Positions 1 through 4,899 of a stretch of DNA of 5,030 bases are shown here, in pieces. The stretch spans positions 1 through 5,030 of the forward strand of contig JAISHZ010000351.1 in NCBI GenBank assembly GCA_031262285.1, in the 5' to 3' direction. This DNA comes from Lachnospiraceae bacterium (GTDB lineage Bacteria > Bacillota_A > Clostridia > Lachnospirales > Lachnospiraceae). The notes under the pieces are model-generated. The model had not been told where the DNA came from, did no database searches, and saw nothing but the letters and a program-made list of their open reading frames with translations. Position 1 is the first letter of the stretch; each line of letters opens with the position of its first letter. The translations under genes and the position numbers were made by a program.

Positions 1-106
1 CATGAAGCAGTTCTTTGATGAAACCGGTTTTATCAACGTAATAAAATCCATATGTTCGTATCTCTTCAAAGTTTTCTATTCCAATGGGAAGTTTTATGTT
101 CATCAT
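1..106 (-). CDS. AAA-ATPase-like protein, second paralogue (N-terminal 35 codons only, cut by window edge)
   Basis: This is the start of a second copy of the AAA-ATPase/PD-(D/E)XK gene at 578-2296; the rest lies left of the window. The 35 visible residues begin MMNIKLPIGIENFE and include FYYVDKTGFIKELL, the segment that in this family (Pfam AAA-ATPase_like, PF09820) precedes the Walker A loop. Of the 35 residues, 30 match the complete copy, and DNA similarity continues into the 5' leader. An in-frame TAG at 113-115 limits the start to GTG 107-109, ATG 104-106 or ATG 101-103; AGGAG at 120-124 is 10 nt from the GTG and 13 nt from the first ATG. Whether the rest of this copy is intact cannot be seen. 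The family is often multicopy in gut anaerobes and its cellular role is not settled. Confidence 0.85.
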   Translation of the reverse strand, partial: MMNIKLPIGIENFEEIRTYGFYYVDKTGFIKELLH

Positions 107-119
107 CACAATCTATTCA

Positions 120-125
120 CTCCTT
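120..125 (-). promoter_or_regulatory. Ribosome binding site of the left ATPase copy
   Basis: On the minus strand AAGGAG lies within AAAAAGGAGTGA, a strong Shine-Dalgarno match. It is 10 nt before the GTG at 107-109 and 13 nt before the ATG at 104-106. The TAG between the site and the start confirms that translation begins at this GTG/ATG/ATG cluster. Confidence 0.7.
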
Positions 126-160
126 TTTGTCTGGGAATACGCTACGGATACGCACTTCTT

Positions 161-440
161 TATACCATGATTTTCGCTCGCTTTAGCGAGCATCTAATCA
201 AGAGTGAAAGCGGTCTTTGCTTTCACATTATACCGTGATTTTCGCTCGCTTTAGCGAGCATCTAATCAAGAGTGAAAGCGGTCTTTGCTTTCACAGTATA
301 CCGTGATTTTCGACCGCTTTAGCGGACATTTCATCAGTAGTTTGAAAGCGATATTTGCTTTCAAACAGTATGCCGTGATTTTCGACCGCTTTAGCGGACA
401 TCTCATCAGTAGTATGAAAGCGATCTTTGCTTTCATACAG
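161..440 (-). repeat. Four tandem two-hairpin repeat units (68, 68, 72, 72 bp)
   Basis: Units lie at 161-228, 229-296, 297-368 and 369-440. Each holds an A hairpin and a B hairpin joined by an AT-rich linker. A stems are at 176-191, 244-259, 312-327 and 384-399, with a TTTA loop on the plus strand. Units 1 and 2 pair GCTCGC with GCGAGC; units 3 and 4 have GACCGC against GCGGAC, with one internal mismatch. B stems are at 204-226 and 272-294 (8 bp, GTGAAAGC with GCTTTCAC), 340-366 (10 bp, GTTTGAAAGC) and 412-438 (10 bp, GTATGAAAGC), each with a perfect partner. Units 1 and 2 differ at only 2 of 68 positions. Read on the minus strand the order is B, A, then the ATPase start. The array sits between a promoter-like site and the gene, so it is probably transcribed as leader RNA. 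There are no unique spacers, so it is not a CRISPR array. Confidence 0.9.
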
Positions 441-490
441 TATGCCCTAAGATTAGCATATGAGCTTGGGAAAGACAAGTGATACAGACA
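441..490. repeat. 50-bp direct repeat, left copy (identical to 2426-2475)
   Basis: These 50 bp, starting TATGCCCTAAGATTAGC and ending GATACAGACA, match 2426-2475 exactly. In both places the block lies just upstream of the hairpin repeats that precede an ATPase gene. Its perfect identity beside more diverged coding DNA suggests a recent duplication, gene conversion or functional constraint. Confidence 0.9.
450..478 (-). promoter_or_regulatory. Putative promoter of the left ATPase copy
   Basis: On the minus strand TTGTCT (473-478) is followed after exactly 17 bp by TAATCT (450-455). The TAATCT is preceded by TGC, as in an extended -10 element. The match to the sigma-A consensus is moderate (4/6 and 3/6). 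The same site is kept in the 50-bp repeat before the other ATPase copy. If correct, the leader is more than 300 nt and contains all four hairpin repeat units. Confidence 0.4.
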
Positions 491-529
491 AGGTCATGTT
501 TTTGTCTGCAAGCAGCCAAAACATGACCT
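491..529. other. Long intergenic hairpin, 12-bp perfect stem
   Basis: AGGTCATGTTTT (491-502) is perfectly complementary to AAAACATGACCT (518-529), and the loop contains a further small CTGC/GCAG pairing. It lies between the end of the complete ATPase gene and the promoter-like site of the next copy. It could end or buffer transcription, but neither strand has a clear T-run after it, so it is not called an intrinsic terminator. Confidence 0.5.
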
Positions 530-570
530 TTCGACACTGGTATCATCAAATATTGATAGCGAAAGATAGC

Positions 571-598
571 AAAGAGGTCAGCGATCGCTGACCTCTTT
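571..598 (-). terminator. 28-bp perfect palindrome over the ATPase stop codon, likely terminator
   Basis: The stretch is a perfect inverted repeat with 14-bp arms (AAAGAGGTCAGCGA and its complement). On the minus strand its arms contain the last six codons (KEVSDR) and the TGA of the ATPase gene at 578-580. The stem has a GC-rich core, A-rich 5' flank and short T-tract (CCTCTTTGC), like a compact bidirectional intrinsic terminator, though the T-tract is weak. The hairpin could also protect the 3' end of the mRNA. Confidence 0.5.
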
Positions 599-2296
599 TG
601 CCATGAAAACTCTACAGCGTTTCTTATAGCAGGCAATGCCATACTTGAGAATGGTCTGTATGCCGTTATCATAAAAACGCTCTTGATAGCTGTTTTTTTC
701 AATCTGTGCCAGCGCTGCCTTAGCGTCTGCTTCCAAATTGTCATTCTGAGAGTATTTCACTTTAATTACGATGCCGATGTCGTCATCCTCGATTTCTATC
801 AAAATGTCACTGTAACCCTCGCCTGCTTCATGATTGGATGAGATGATCCATGTCTCTGCAAAACTTAGCAATCCCAACAAAATGCCATGGTAGAAGTTTT
901 CTTTTTTCTCTTTTTGTACAAAGGTATCCCGGATTGCGATCGTTTTCTTCAAATAAGCTTGGAATAGTCTCTCTATCGCATCCACATCCCCCGTTTGAAA
1001 GGCTTCGCAAAATGCATGAAGCGTCGCTCCATCCTGTCTGGCGGTACGCTTAAACCACTCGGTGATCTGACTCACGAATATGCTCTTGATCTCCTTGTTC
1101 GGAATGACTAAATTCATCTTCTTGCCATCCGGCTTGCCTCTCATCGTCAGATATCCTGTAGTGAACAACACACTCCATATGTTATCAACAGAAGCGTACA
1201 AATCCCGGTAGGTCAGTTCTTGTCTTACTTCCTTGGTGACGGGATTGCCCTCGATCAGGGATTCAATCTCACCCTTGGTGTTGCCGCGCGACATTTCAAT
1301 GAAATGCCGTACGACATCATTACCGCTTGTATTAATCCAGTACTCTTCAGGCTGTGCTTGCCGATTCGAGAGAAGTTTGTCGCAATAGCAGATCACATCC
1401 CAAGGACAGTATACATCCATGTCACCAAACCGATAGCCGTCATACCACTCTTTTATGGTGGGGTAAAATTCCAAGAGATCGTAATATTCCAGAAGTTCTT
1501 TTACTTCCCGGTCGGTAAATCCGAAATACTCATCGAATTTTACATCCGAAATGGTTAAAACATGTAGGTTGTTCAGACCGGTGAAAATACTCTCTTTTGA
1601 GATTCGCAAACACCCGGTCAGCACAGAAAAGAACGTACTACTGTTCGTTTTTAATGCCTCTCCAAACATATTGCGAATTAGGGAAACCATTTCATCATAG
1701 TAACCCTTGTCAAATGCCTTTGCTAACGGCACATCATATTCATCTATCAGGAGGATTACCTTTTGATCGTAATGTTTATGGAGTAGTTCGGAAAGAACTC
1801 GCAATGAAGACATAAGAACAGCGTTTGGCATAAAGAAGCACCCTTGGTCGCCTTTGCCAATTGTGATCAACTGAGTATATCTTTCTTTTTCCACATCCGT
1901 TAACTTGTTACTGTCTTGAAGGAACTGAAAGCGCATAGCCTCGCTTCCGATTATGGTACACATCATGTCGCGGGCTGTTTCAAAATCATTCCCATTCGCA
2001 CCCTTTAAGCTAACAGAAATGACCGGAAACTTCCCCATATACGCTTGACACAAATCGGTTTCCTTTGCGATCTCTAATCCGGCAAACAGTTCGGGATTGC
2101 AACCGATTTCAAAAAAGCTTTTCAGCATATCTATGTTCAGGGATTTGCCAAACCTTCTGGGGCGGGTAAACAGATTCACTTCACCCCAACCATGAAGCAG
2201 TTCTTTGATGAAACTGGTTTTATCAATGTAATAAAAACCACATGTTCGCATCTTTTCAAAGTTTTCAATTCCAATGGGAAGTTTTATGTTCATCAT
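578..2296 (-). CDS. AAA-ATPase-like protein with C-terminal PD-(D/E)XK nuclease-type domain
   Basis: This 572-residue protein has the architecture of the AAA-ATPase_like (PF09820) plus PDDEXK_9 (PF08011, formerly DUF1703) family. Visible motifs: FYYIDKTSFI (about 22-31), a Walker A loop RPRRFGKS (45-52), Walker B VILLIDEYD (180-188), a TGCLRISKESIFTGLNNL segment (227-244) and WYDGY (284-288). The C-terminal nuclease-type fold has GEGYSDILIEI (492-502) followed by IGIVIKVKYS (507-516). Family members normally read E-x-K at the last site; here it is K-V-K (Lys512, codon 761-763), so the nuclease centre may be inactive. The ATPase motifs look intact. A GTG at 2309-2311 would extend the frame but overlaps the ribosome binding site, and the paralogue has a stop there. 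The true start is ATG 2294-2296 or GTG 2297-2299. The cellular role is unknown; defence or mobile-element functions have been suggested for such expanded families, but nothing here proves that. Confidence 0.9.
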   Translation of the reverse strand: MMNIKLPIGIENFEKMRTCGFYYIDKTSFIKELLHGWGEVNLFTRPRRFGKSLNIDMLKSFFEIGCNPELFAGLEIAKETDLCQAYMGKFPVISVSLKGANGNDFETARDMMCTIIGSEAMRFQFLQDSNKLTDVEKERYTQLITIGKGDQGCFFMPNAVLMSSLRVLSELLHKHYDQKVILLIDEYDVPLAKAFDKGYYDEMVSLIRNMFGEALKTNSSTFFSVLTGCLRISKESIFTGLNNLHVLTISDVKFDEYFGFTDREVKELLEYYDLLEFYPTIKEWYDGYRFGDMDVYCPWDVICYCDKLLSNRQAQPEEYWINTSGNDVVRHFIEMSRGNTKGEIESLIEGNPVTKEVRQELTYRDLYASVDNIWSVLFTTGYLTMRGKPDGKKMNLVIPNKEIKSIFVSQITEWFKRTARQDGATLHAFCEAFQTGDVDAIERLFQAYLKKTIAIRDTFVQKEKKENFYHGILLGLLSFAETWIISSNHEAGEGYSDILIEIEDDDIGIVIKVKYSQNDNLEADAKAALAQIEKNSYQERFYDNGIQTILKYGIACYKKRCRVFMAKEVSDR

Positions 2297-2310
2297 CACT
2301 GATTCATTCA

Positions 2311-2316
2311 CTCCTT
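2311..2316 (-). promoter_or_regulatory. Ribosome binding site of the complete ATPase gene
   Basis: AAGGAG within AAAAAGGAGTG lies 11 nt before GTG 2297-2299 and 14 nt before ATG 2294-2296. It overlaps the more upstream in-frame GTG (2309-2311), which rules that codon out as the start. The same arrangement is kept at 120-125 for the other copy. Confidence 0.7.
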
Positions 2317-2351
2317 TTTGTCTGGCAACACGCTACGGATACGCACTTCTT

Positions 2352-2425
2352 TATGCTGTGATTTTCGTCCGCTTTAGCGGACATCTCATCAGTATAGTTT
2401 GAAAGCGATTTTTGCTTTCAAACAG
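2352..2425 (-). repeat. Single two-hairpin repeat unit upstream of the complete ATPase gene
   Basis: This is one 74-bp copy of the unit found four times at 161-440. Hairpin A is GTCCGC, TTTA, GCGGAC (2367-2382, perfect 6 bp). Hairpin B is GTTTGAAAGC with GCTTTCAAAC around GATTTTT (2397-2423, perfect 10 bp). The A hairpin ends 70 nt before the ATG, almost the same distance as in the left copy (69 nt). The intervening leader shares the motif ACGCTACGGATACGCACTTC with the left copy. Confidence 0.88.
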
Positions 2426-2475
2426 TATGCCCTAAGATTAGCATATGAGCTTGGGAAAGACAAGTGATACAGACA
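2426..2475. repeat. 50-bp direct repeat, right copy (identical to 441-490)
   Basis: It is identical over 50 bp to the block before the left ATPase copy, and similarity stops abruptly after GATACAGACA. That edge marks the rightmost end of the duplicated segment, just 21 bp from the rhaD stop codon. Confidence 0.9.
2435..2463 (-). promoter_or_regulatory. Putative promoter of the complete ATPase gene
   Basis: TTGTCT (2458-2463), a 17-bp spacer and TGC-TAATCT (-10 at 2435-2440) on the minus strand, identical to the site at 450-478. It lies between the rhaD stop and the hairpin unit, so the ATPase gene probably has its own transcript rather than only reading through from rhaD. The consensus match is only moderate. 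Confidence 0.4.
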
Positions 2476-2496
2476 TCATGTGTGTCTAACTGTGGA

Positions 2497-3312
2497 TTAG
2501 CACTCAAGAAAATCCTTCCGATACTTCACACCAAAGTATTCCGCTAGTTCACGGAGTTGATCATCGTGTATGGTGTTAACGCGGGGTAGGTGAGCGGTGA
2601 GCATATAAATCTGGGCGGCTTTCTCCACTGTTTCAATGAGACCGAAAGTCTCGTCCATCGTTTTTCCTGCGCCATATATTCCGTGCATACCCCATATCAC
2701 CAATCGAAATTCCTGCATTTTCTTGGCAGTCGCCTCACCGATGGAAGCTGTACCGCAGAGCATCCAAGGTAGTACACCTACACCATCCGGAAAAACGACG
2801 ATACATTCCGTACACATTTCCCACAATGAATGGGTGAATTTCTTGTCGTCTAATTCGTGAATATAGTTCATGGCCAGCGTGTGGGTCGGATGACAATGCA
2901 TCACCACCCGGTTGTCGGGATCCACTGAAAGTCTTGCCATATGGCTCATGAGGTGGGCGGGTAGTTCAGAGGTAAAGGTTCCGCCATCGATAAAACCCCA
3001 TAATAATTCTACGGTTTTTCCATCCGGCGCTACGCGTAGGATGCCGAGAGAGGTTTCGGGATCAGATAATACATTTTTAAAGTATTTACCGGTGCCGGTA
3101 ACGAGGAATATTTTTCCGACAAGAGGCGCGGCATCAAAACCAAGTTCCATGGTACGAAGTATATAGTGTAAGTCTAGGTATTCTGCGACTTCTTTGGTGT
3201 CCAGGAGATAGCTGATGTTGCCACCGTTACGCTCATTCCAACCTAAGCGATACATATTGGAGGCGGTTTTCATCATTTCCAGTAAAAAAGAAGCTGTTAA
3301 AATATTTTTCAT
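2497..3312 (-). CDS. rhaD: Rhamnulose-1-phosphate aldolase
   Basis: A 271-residue class II, zinc-dependent aldolase that splits L-rhamnulose 1-phosphate into dihydroxyacetone phosphate and L-lactaldehyde in the cytoplasm. It aligns throughout with remembered E. coli RhaD (274 aa): WNERNGGN (25-32), VTGTGKYF (71-78), TSELPAH (114-120), VMHCHPTH (137-144), TECIVVFPDGVG (168-179) and MDETFGLI (219-226). The expected zinc ligands are present as His139, His141 and His210, with catalytic Glu116 and a second conserved Glu169. The start at ATG 3310-3312 (MKNILTASF) matches the family N-terminus. The frame stays open a further 46 codons to a TTG at 3448-3450, but that stretch is two 23-codon copies of a DNA repeat and is unlikely to belong to the enzyme. 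A weak GGGA ribosome binding site lies 6 nt before the ATG. It follows rhaA with a 264-bp gap; no convincing terminator follows it. Confidence 0.95.
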   Translation of the reverse strand: MKNILTASFLLEMMKTASNMYRLGWNERNGGNISYLLDTKEVAEYLDLHYILRTMELGFDAAPLVGKIFLVTGTGKYFKNVLSDPETSLGILRVAPDGKTVELLWGFIDGGTFTSELPAHLMSHMARLSVDPDNRVVMHCHPTHTLAMNYIHELDDKKFTHSLWEMCTECIVVFPDGVGVLPWMLCGTASIGEATAKKMQEFRLVIWGMHGIYGAGKTMDETFGLIETVEKAAQIYMLTAHLPRVNTIHDDQLRELAEYFGVKYRKDFLEC

Positions 3313-3313
3313 A

Positions 3314-3475
3314 CTTATTCCCGTCTGCGTGCCAACGGCACGCGTATCAATCAAAGCGTTTGAAAGTTCCTTTACTTTCAAACTTATTCCCGTCTGCGTG
3401 CCAACGGCACGCGTATCAATCAAAGCGTTTGAAAGTTCCCTTACTTTCAAACTTATTCCCGTCTGCGTGCCTTTA
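3314..3475 (-). repeat. Two and a partial 69-bp tandem repeats forming the rhaD leader
   Basis: Units 3314-3382 and 3383-3451 match at 68 of 69 positions; the one difference is in a hairpin loop. A third, partial unit begins at 3452 with the same 20 bp and then diverges. Each full unit has hairpin A, GCGTGCC-AAC-GGCACGC (3327-3343 and 3396-3412, 7 bp), and hairpin B, GTTTGAAAGT with ACTTTCAAAC (3358-3383 and 3427-3452, 10 bp). The linker is GTATCAATCAAAGC. This is the same B-then-A design, in the same orientation, as the repeats before the ATPase genes, with different stem sequences. The minus-strand tail AGACGGGAATAAGT of the innermost unit is followed directly by the rhaD ATG. Confidence 0.9.
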
Positions 3476-3576
3476 GCGTATGTCTAATCGAGGTGTTTCG
3501 TAGTAATCCATATTTACCGGTCTCAAAGGCACTCACGAAAAATACTTACGTCAATATTGGATGTGATGTTATCGTG
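3476..3576. other. rhaA-rhaD intergenic remainder with no recognised element
   Basis: About 100 bp between the rhaA stop codon and the partial repeat unit. I see no credible intrinsic terminator, promoter pair or RNA gene here. A TTGACG on the minus strand (near 3549-3554) has no acceptable -10 partner. It is therefore undecided whether rhaD is cotranscribed with rhaA. Confidence 0.4.
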
Positions 3577-4827
3577 TTACTTTCTCAATATTAGAATTCC
3601 GCTGTCATATTGTTCTACTTCGCGAAACCATTCGCCGTCCGCAGGAACGCCACAATCTTGGCAATACTGCGTCCAAATCTCCCCGAAAGGCATGGTTTTG
3701 AGATCCTCTTGCGCCGCCATGAGCTTCGTCCAGCTGCCGCTATTTTGCAGCGCGGTAAAATCCGGTGTACACAGCGCAAGTAGAAGAGCCTTTTGCACAT
3801 TGCGATAACCTATGACCCAGGCGGCAATGCGATTGATAGAGGCATCGAAATAGTCGGTCGCGATGTGGACGCGTCCTTCCAGTCCGCCGCATCGAACGAT
3901 TTCTTTGGCGATTTCTATCAGCTCATCGTCCAACAGTACCACATGGTCGCTGTCCCAACGCATGGGTCTGGTGATGTGGAGAGCAATCTCCCGGAAAAAA
4001 GTGAGAAGCGCCGAAATCTTGTCGCTGACAACCTCGGTGGGATGGTAATGACCATTATCCATCAAAGGGATGCACTGATCTTGATGCATAGCGGCATAAT
4101 TCAAGGTGAATTCGGCGGAACCCACGGTATAAGCCTCTACACCGATGCCGAACACTTTGCTTTCCACACAGGGTTTCACATTTGCAAAATCGTAAGGCTC
4201 TGAAAGGATTTCGTCTAAGCTTTCTTTGTAGCGAAGTCTCGGACCGAACCTGTCGGCGGGGATGTTTTTCGCTCCGTCTCCTGTCCAAATATTCATGATA
4301 CAAGGTTGCTCTAACTCTTTTGCAAAGTAATTGGCGATGCGAATGCAGGCTTTGCCATGGTGAATCCAAAAGCGGCGGATGGTTTCGTCGGGAGAGGATA
4401 GTGTCATAGCTTCTGCTTTTGGATGCGAAAAGAAGGTGGGATTAAAATCACAACCCAGTCCTCGCTTCTTGCAAAAATCCACCCATTTTTGAAAATGTGC
4501 AGAAGTTAATTGATCTCGATCTGCCCATTCACCCGGCTCAAATATGGCATAGCTAGCATGAAGATTCAGTTTTTTCTTGCCGGGGCAGAGGGAGAGTGCC
4601 TTATCCAGATCTGTCATCAGTTCCGCTGGATTCCCGGCTCGTCCCGGATAGTTACCGGTAGTTTGGATGCCGCCGGTCAACGGTTTCGTTGGGTCGGTGT
4701 CAAACCCTCGCACATCGTCGCCTTGCCAACAGTGTATGGAGATCGGGACGGTTTTTAGCTTCGCCATAGCGGCATCGGTGTCTATGCCGATACTTTCATA
4801 GTTCTGTTTTGCTTCTGTATAACTCAT
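3577..4827 (-). CDS. rhaA: L-rhamnose isomerase
   Basis: A 416-residue cytoplasmic enzyme that converts L-rhamnose to L-rhamnulose, the first step of rhamnose catabolism. It aligns along its whole length with remembered E. coli RhaA (419 aa): ISIHCWQGDDVRGF (29-42), LTGGIQTTGNYPG (50-62), LGCDFNPTFFSHP (124-136), MNIWTGDG (178-185), VESKVFGIGVEAYTVGS (221-237), DNGHYHPTEVVSDKISA (257-273), RPMRWDSDHVVLLDDE (287-302) and DASINRIAAWVIG (328-340). Manganese ligands correspond to His260, Asp292 and Asp294. The start at ATG 4825-4827 (MSYTEAKQNYESIGID) fits the family; the 13 earlier in-frame codons lie in the repeat and are probably untranslated. GGGA at 4836-4839 is a weak ribosome binding site 8 nt upstream. 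The enzyme pairs functionally with rhaD downstream; rhaB is not in the window. Confidence 0.97.
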   Translation of the reverse strand: MSYTEAKQNYESIGIDTDAAMAKLKTVPISIHCWQGDDVRGFDTDPTKPLTGGIQTTGNYPGRAGNPAELMTDLDKALSLCPGKKKLNLHASYAIFEPGEWADRDQLTSAHFQKWVDFCKKRGLGCDFNPTFFSHPKAEAMTLSSPDETIRRFWIHHGKACIRIANYFAKELEQPCIMNIWTGDGAKNIPADRFGPRLRYKESLDEILSEPYDFANVKPCVESKVFGIGVEAYTVGSAEFTLNYAAMHQDQCIPLMDNGHYHPTEVVSDKISALLTFFREIALHITRPMRWDSDHVVLLDDELIEIAKEIVRCGGLEGRVHIATDYFDASINRIAAWVIGYRNVQKALLLALCTPDFTALQNSGSWTKLMAAQEDLKTMPFGEIWTQYCQDCGVPADGEWFREVEQYDSGILILRK

Positions 4828-4833
4828 ATATTT

Positions 4834-4899
4834 GTTCCCGTCTGCGCGCAACGGCGCGCGTACCAATCAAGGTGTTTAAAAGTTCACTTACTTTCAAAC
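4834..4899 (-). repeat. Two-hairpin repeat unit directly before rhaA
   Basis: Hairpin A is GCGCGC-AACG-GCGCGC (4844-4859). Hairpin B is GTTTAAAAGT against ACTTTCAAAC (4874-4899), with one position that becomes a G-U pair in minus-strand RNA. The linker GTACCAATCAAGGT resembles that of the rhaD units. The tail AGACGGGAACAAATAT leads straight into the rhaA ATG, 16 nt after the stem. On the minus strand GGAGG (4903-4907) lies 5 nt before a TTG (4895-4897) that opens a 33-codon frame running through the unit and overlapping the rhaA start out of frame; it may be a leader peptide or chance. Confidence 0.8.

Noticed and set aside
340..438. Catabolite-repression (cre) operators, from TTGAAAGCGATATTT-type sequences in hairpin B.
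   Set aside because: The consensus C near the 3' end is missing in all copies, and the copies near rhaA and rhaD lose the central CG. The match is explained by the repeat stem.
161..440. CRISPR array, because of regular spacing of about 70 bp.
   Set aside because: The whole unit is repeated, including what would be the spacer, and there are no unique spacers or cas genes.
266..478. A 70-codon minus-strand frame with 24-residue repeats through the array at 297-440.
   Set aside because: The periodicity follows from the two 72-bp units. It begins inside the promoter-like block and the frame is broken by the 68-bp units, so it is not a credible gene.
581..588. GCGATCGC octamer, the HIP1 motif of cyanobacteria.
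   Set aside because: It occurs as the centre of the terminator-like palindrome, I noticed no other copy, and nothing else suggests a cyanobacterium.
297..2400. Hammerhead ribozyme-like core on the minus strand: CTGATGA, then hairpin A, then CGAAA, in units 3 and 4 and at 2361-2397.
   Set aside because: There are three extra nucleotides between CTGATGA and the stem. Units 1 and 2 read TTGATTAG instead, losing core bases. No pairing strand for a third stem with a cleavage triplet was found. Resemblance by chance is more likely; a structure search or in vitro cleavage test would settle it.
3313..3450. 46-residue N-terminal extension of RhaD (317 aa in total).
   Set aside because: The extension is two translated copies of the 69-bp repeat. 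RhaD homologues start at the MKNI-type sequence, and the equivalent repeat before rhaA is read in a different frame, so the peptide is not conserved as a protein extension.
2..4758. Plus-strand open frames across the ATPase, rhaD and rhaA regions (60-136 codons).
   Set aside because: They lie antisense to well-supported genes or within the repeat arrays. They show no recognisable protein motifs, and none has a convincing gene context.
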